Shown here: piece by piece, positions 13,132-13,213 of the stretch
Layout: each line of letters opens with the position of its first letter
How positions within the stretch are numbered: the stretch's first letter is position 1
Assembly: GCA_002397465.1 (NCBI GenBank)
Contig: DHAP01000045.1
Coordinates: forward strand, 1 to 13,213
DNA: 13,213 bases
From: Caryophanales bacterium UBA4951
Lineage (GTDB): Bacteria; Bacillota_I; Bacilli_A; RFN20; CAG-826
Reading direction: 5' to 3'
Made by a program: the position numbers and the translations under genes
Notes under the pieces: generated by a model
Database searches by the model: none
Told to the model about the DNA's origin: nothing
Seen by the model: the letters and a program-made list of their open reading frames with translations, nothing else

Positions 13132-13171
13132 ATGTTTCACAAAGTTGCAAAGAGTTTCACTATGTTTCAAA
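13132..13171. repeat. Four helically phased 10-bp direct repeats
   Basis: GTTTCAC (13134), GTTGCAA (13144), GTTTCAC (13154) and GTTTCAA (13164) recur at exactly 10-bp steps, each preceded by a purine-rich pair of bases. The array starts 12 bp from the tRNA-Leu fragment. One repeat per helical turn suggests a protein array on one DNA face. Confidence 0.65.
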
Positions 13172-13213
13172 AAACGACCCCGAAAACGAGAATGCAGTAG
13201 TCAACGATAAGTA

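Noticed and set aside
13064..13140. Functional tRNA-Leu gene on the minus strand
   Set aside because: The anticodon stem does not pair, the T stem is mismatched and there is no 5' acceptor or D arm.

Overview
This window looks like a chromosomal segment from a low-to-mid GC Bacillota (Firmicutes) bacterium, probably a gut commensal. The evidence is an HPr that keeps both His15 and the HPr-kinase serine motif, a near-consensus catabolite-responsive element (cre), strong GGAGG Shine-Dalgarno sites, and the Firmicute-style mix of PTS, TetR and small flavoprotein genes. TGA is used as a stop and Trp is TGG in the recognisable genes, so the standard bacterial code applies, not the Mycoplasma code. 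I cannot assign a genus; an Erysipelotrichia/Bacilli relative is only a guess.

Layout. 1-316: the 3' end of a HAD-IIB phosphatase gene and a shared terminator facing a leftward TetR-family regulator (315-863). 864-1014: a divergent control region with an extended -10 for tetR, a cre, GTCACAC/GTGTGAC repeats and a rightward promoter. 1015-6751: six co-directional genes forming a complete lactose/cellobiose-class phosphotransferase pathway: IIA, IIB, IIC, a GH1 6-phospho-beta-glucosidase, Enzyme I and HPr. Phosphate would pass from PEP to EI His189, HPr His15, IIA His80 and IIB Cys7, then to the disaccharide entering through IIC. The GH1 enzyme then splits the phosphorylated sugar. Carrying its own EI and HPr in the sugar operon makes the pathway self-contained.

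6752-9041: an intergenic region with two abutting palindromes, a leftward flavodoxin-fold NAD(P)H:FMN oxidoreductase, an unrecognised 87-residue protein behind a very good ribosome site, and a microbial-type poly(ADP-ribose) glycohydrolase/macrodomain protein.

9042-13213: a decayed, mobile-looking region. It holds an orphan coding fragment, an alpha-L-rhamnosidase (GH78) pseudogene reduced to its two ends, an intact archaeal-type ATPase with a DUF234-like nuclease fold, and an AAA/DUF4143 ATPase that has lost its Walker A region. Three degenerate 3' fragments of a tRNA-Leu gene, all in minus orientation, lie at about 9807, 11582 and 13064. The outer two share an identical 21-bp flank and a hairpin, so the two ATPases are bracketed by direct repeats. 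Four helically phased 10-bp repeats adjoin the last fragment. The most economical reading is a site of repeated tRNA-Leu-targeted integration with deletion scars. A dispersed tRNA-derived repeat family is the main alternative.
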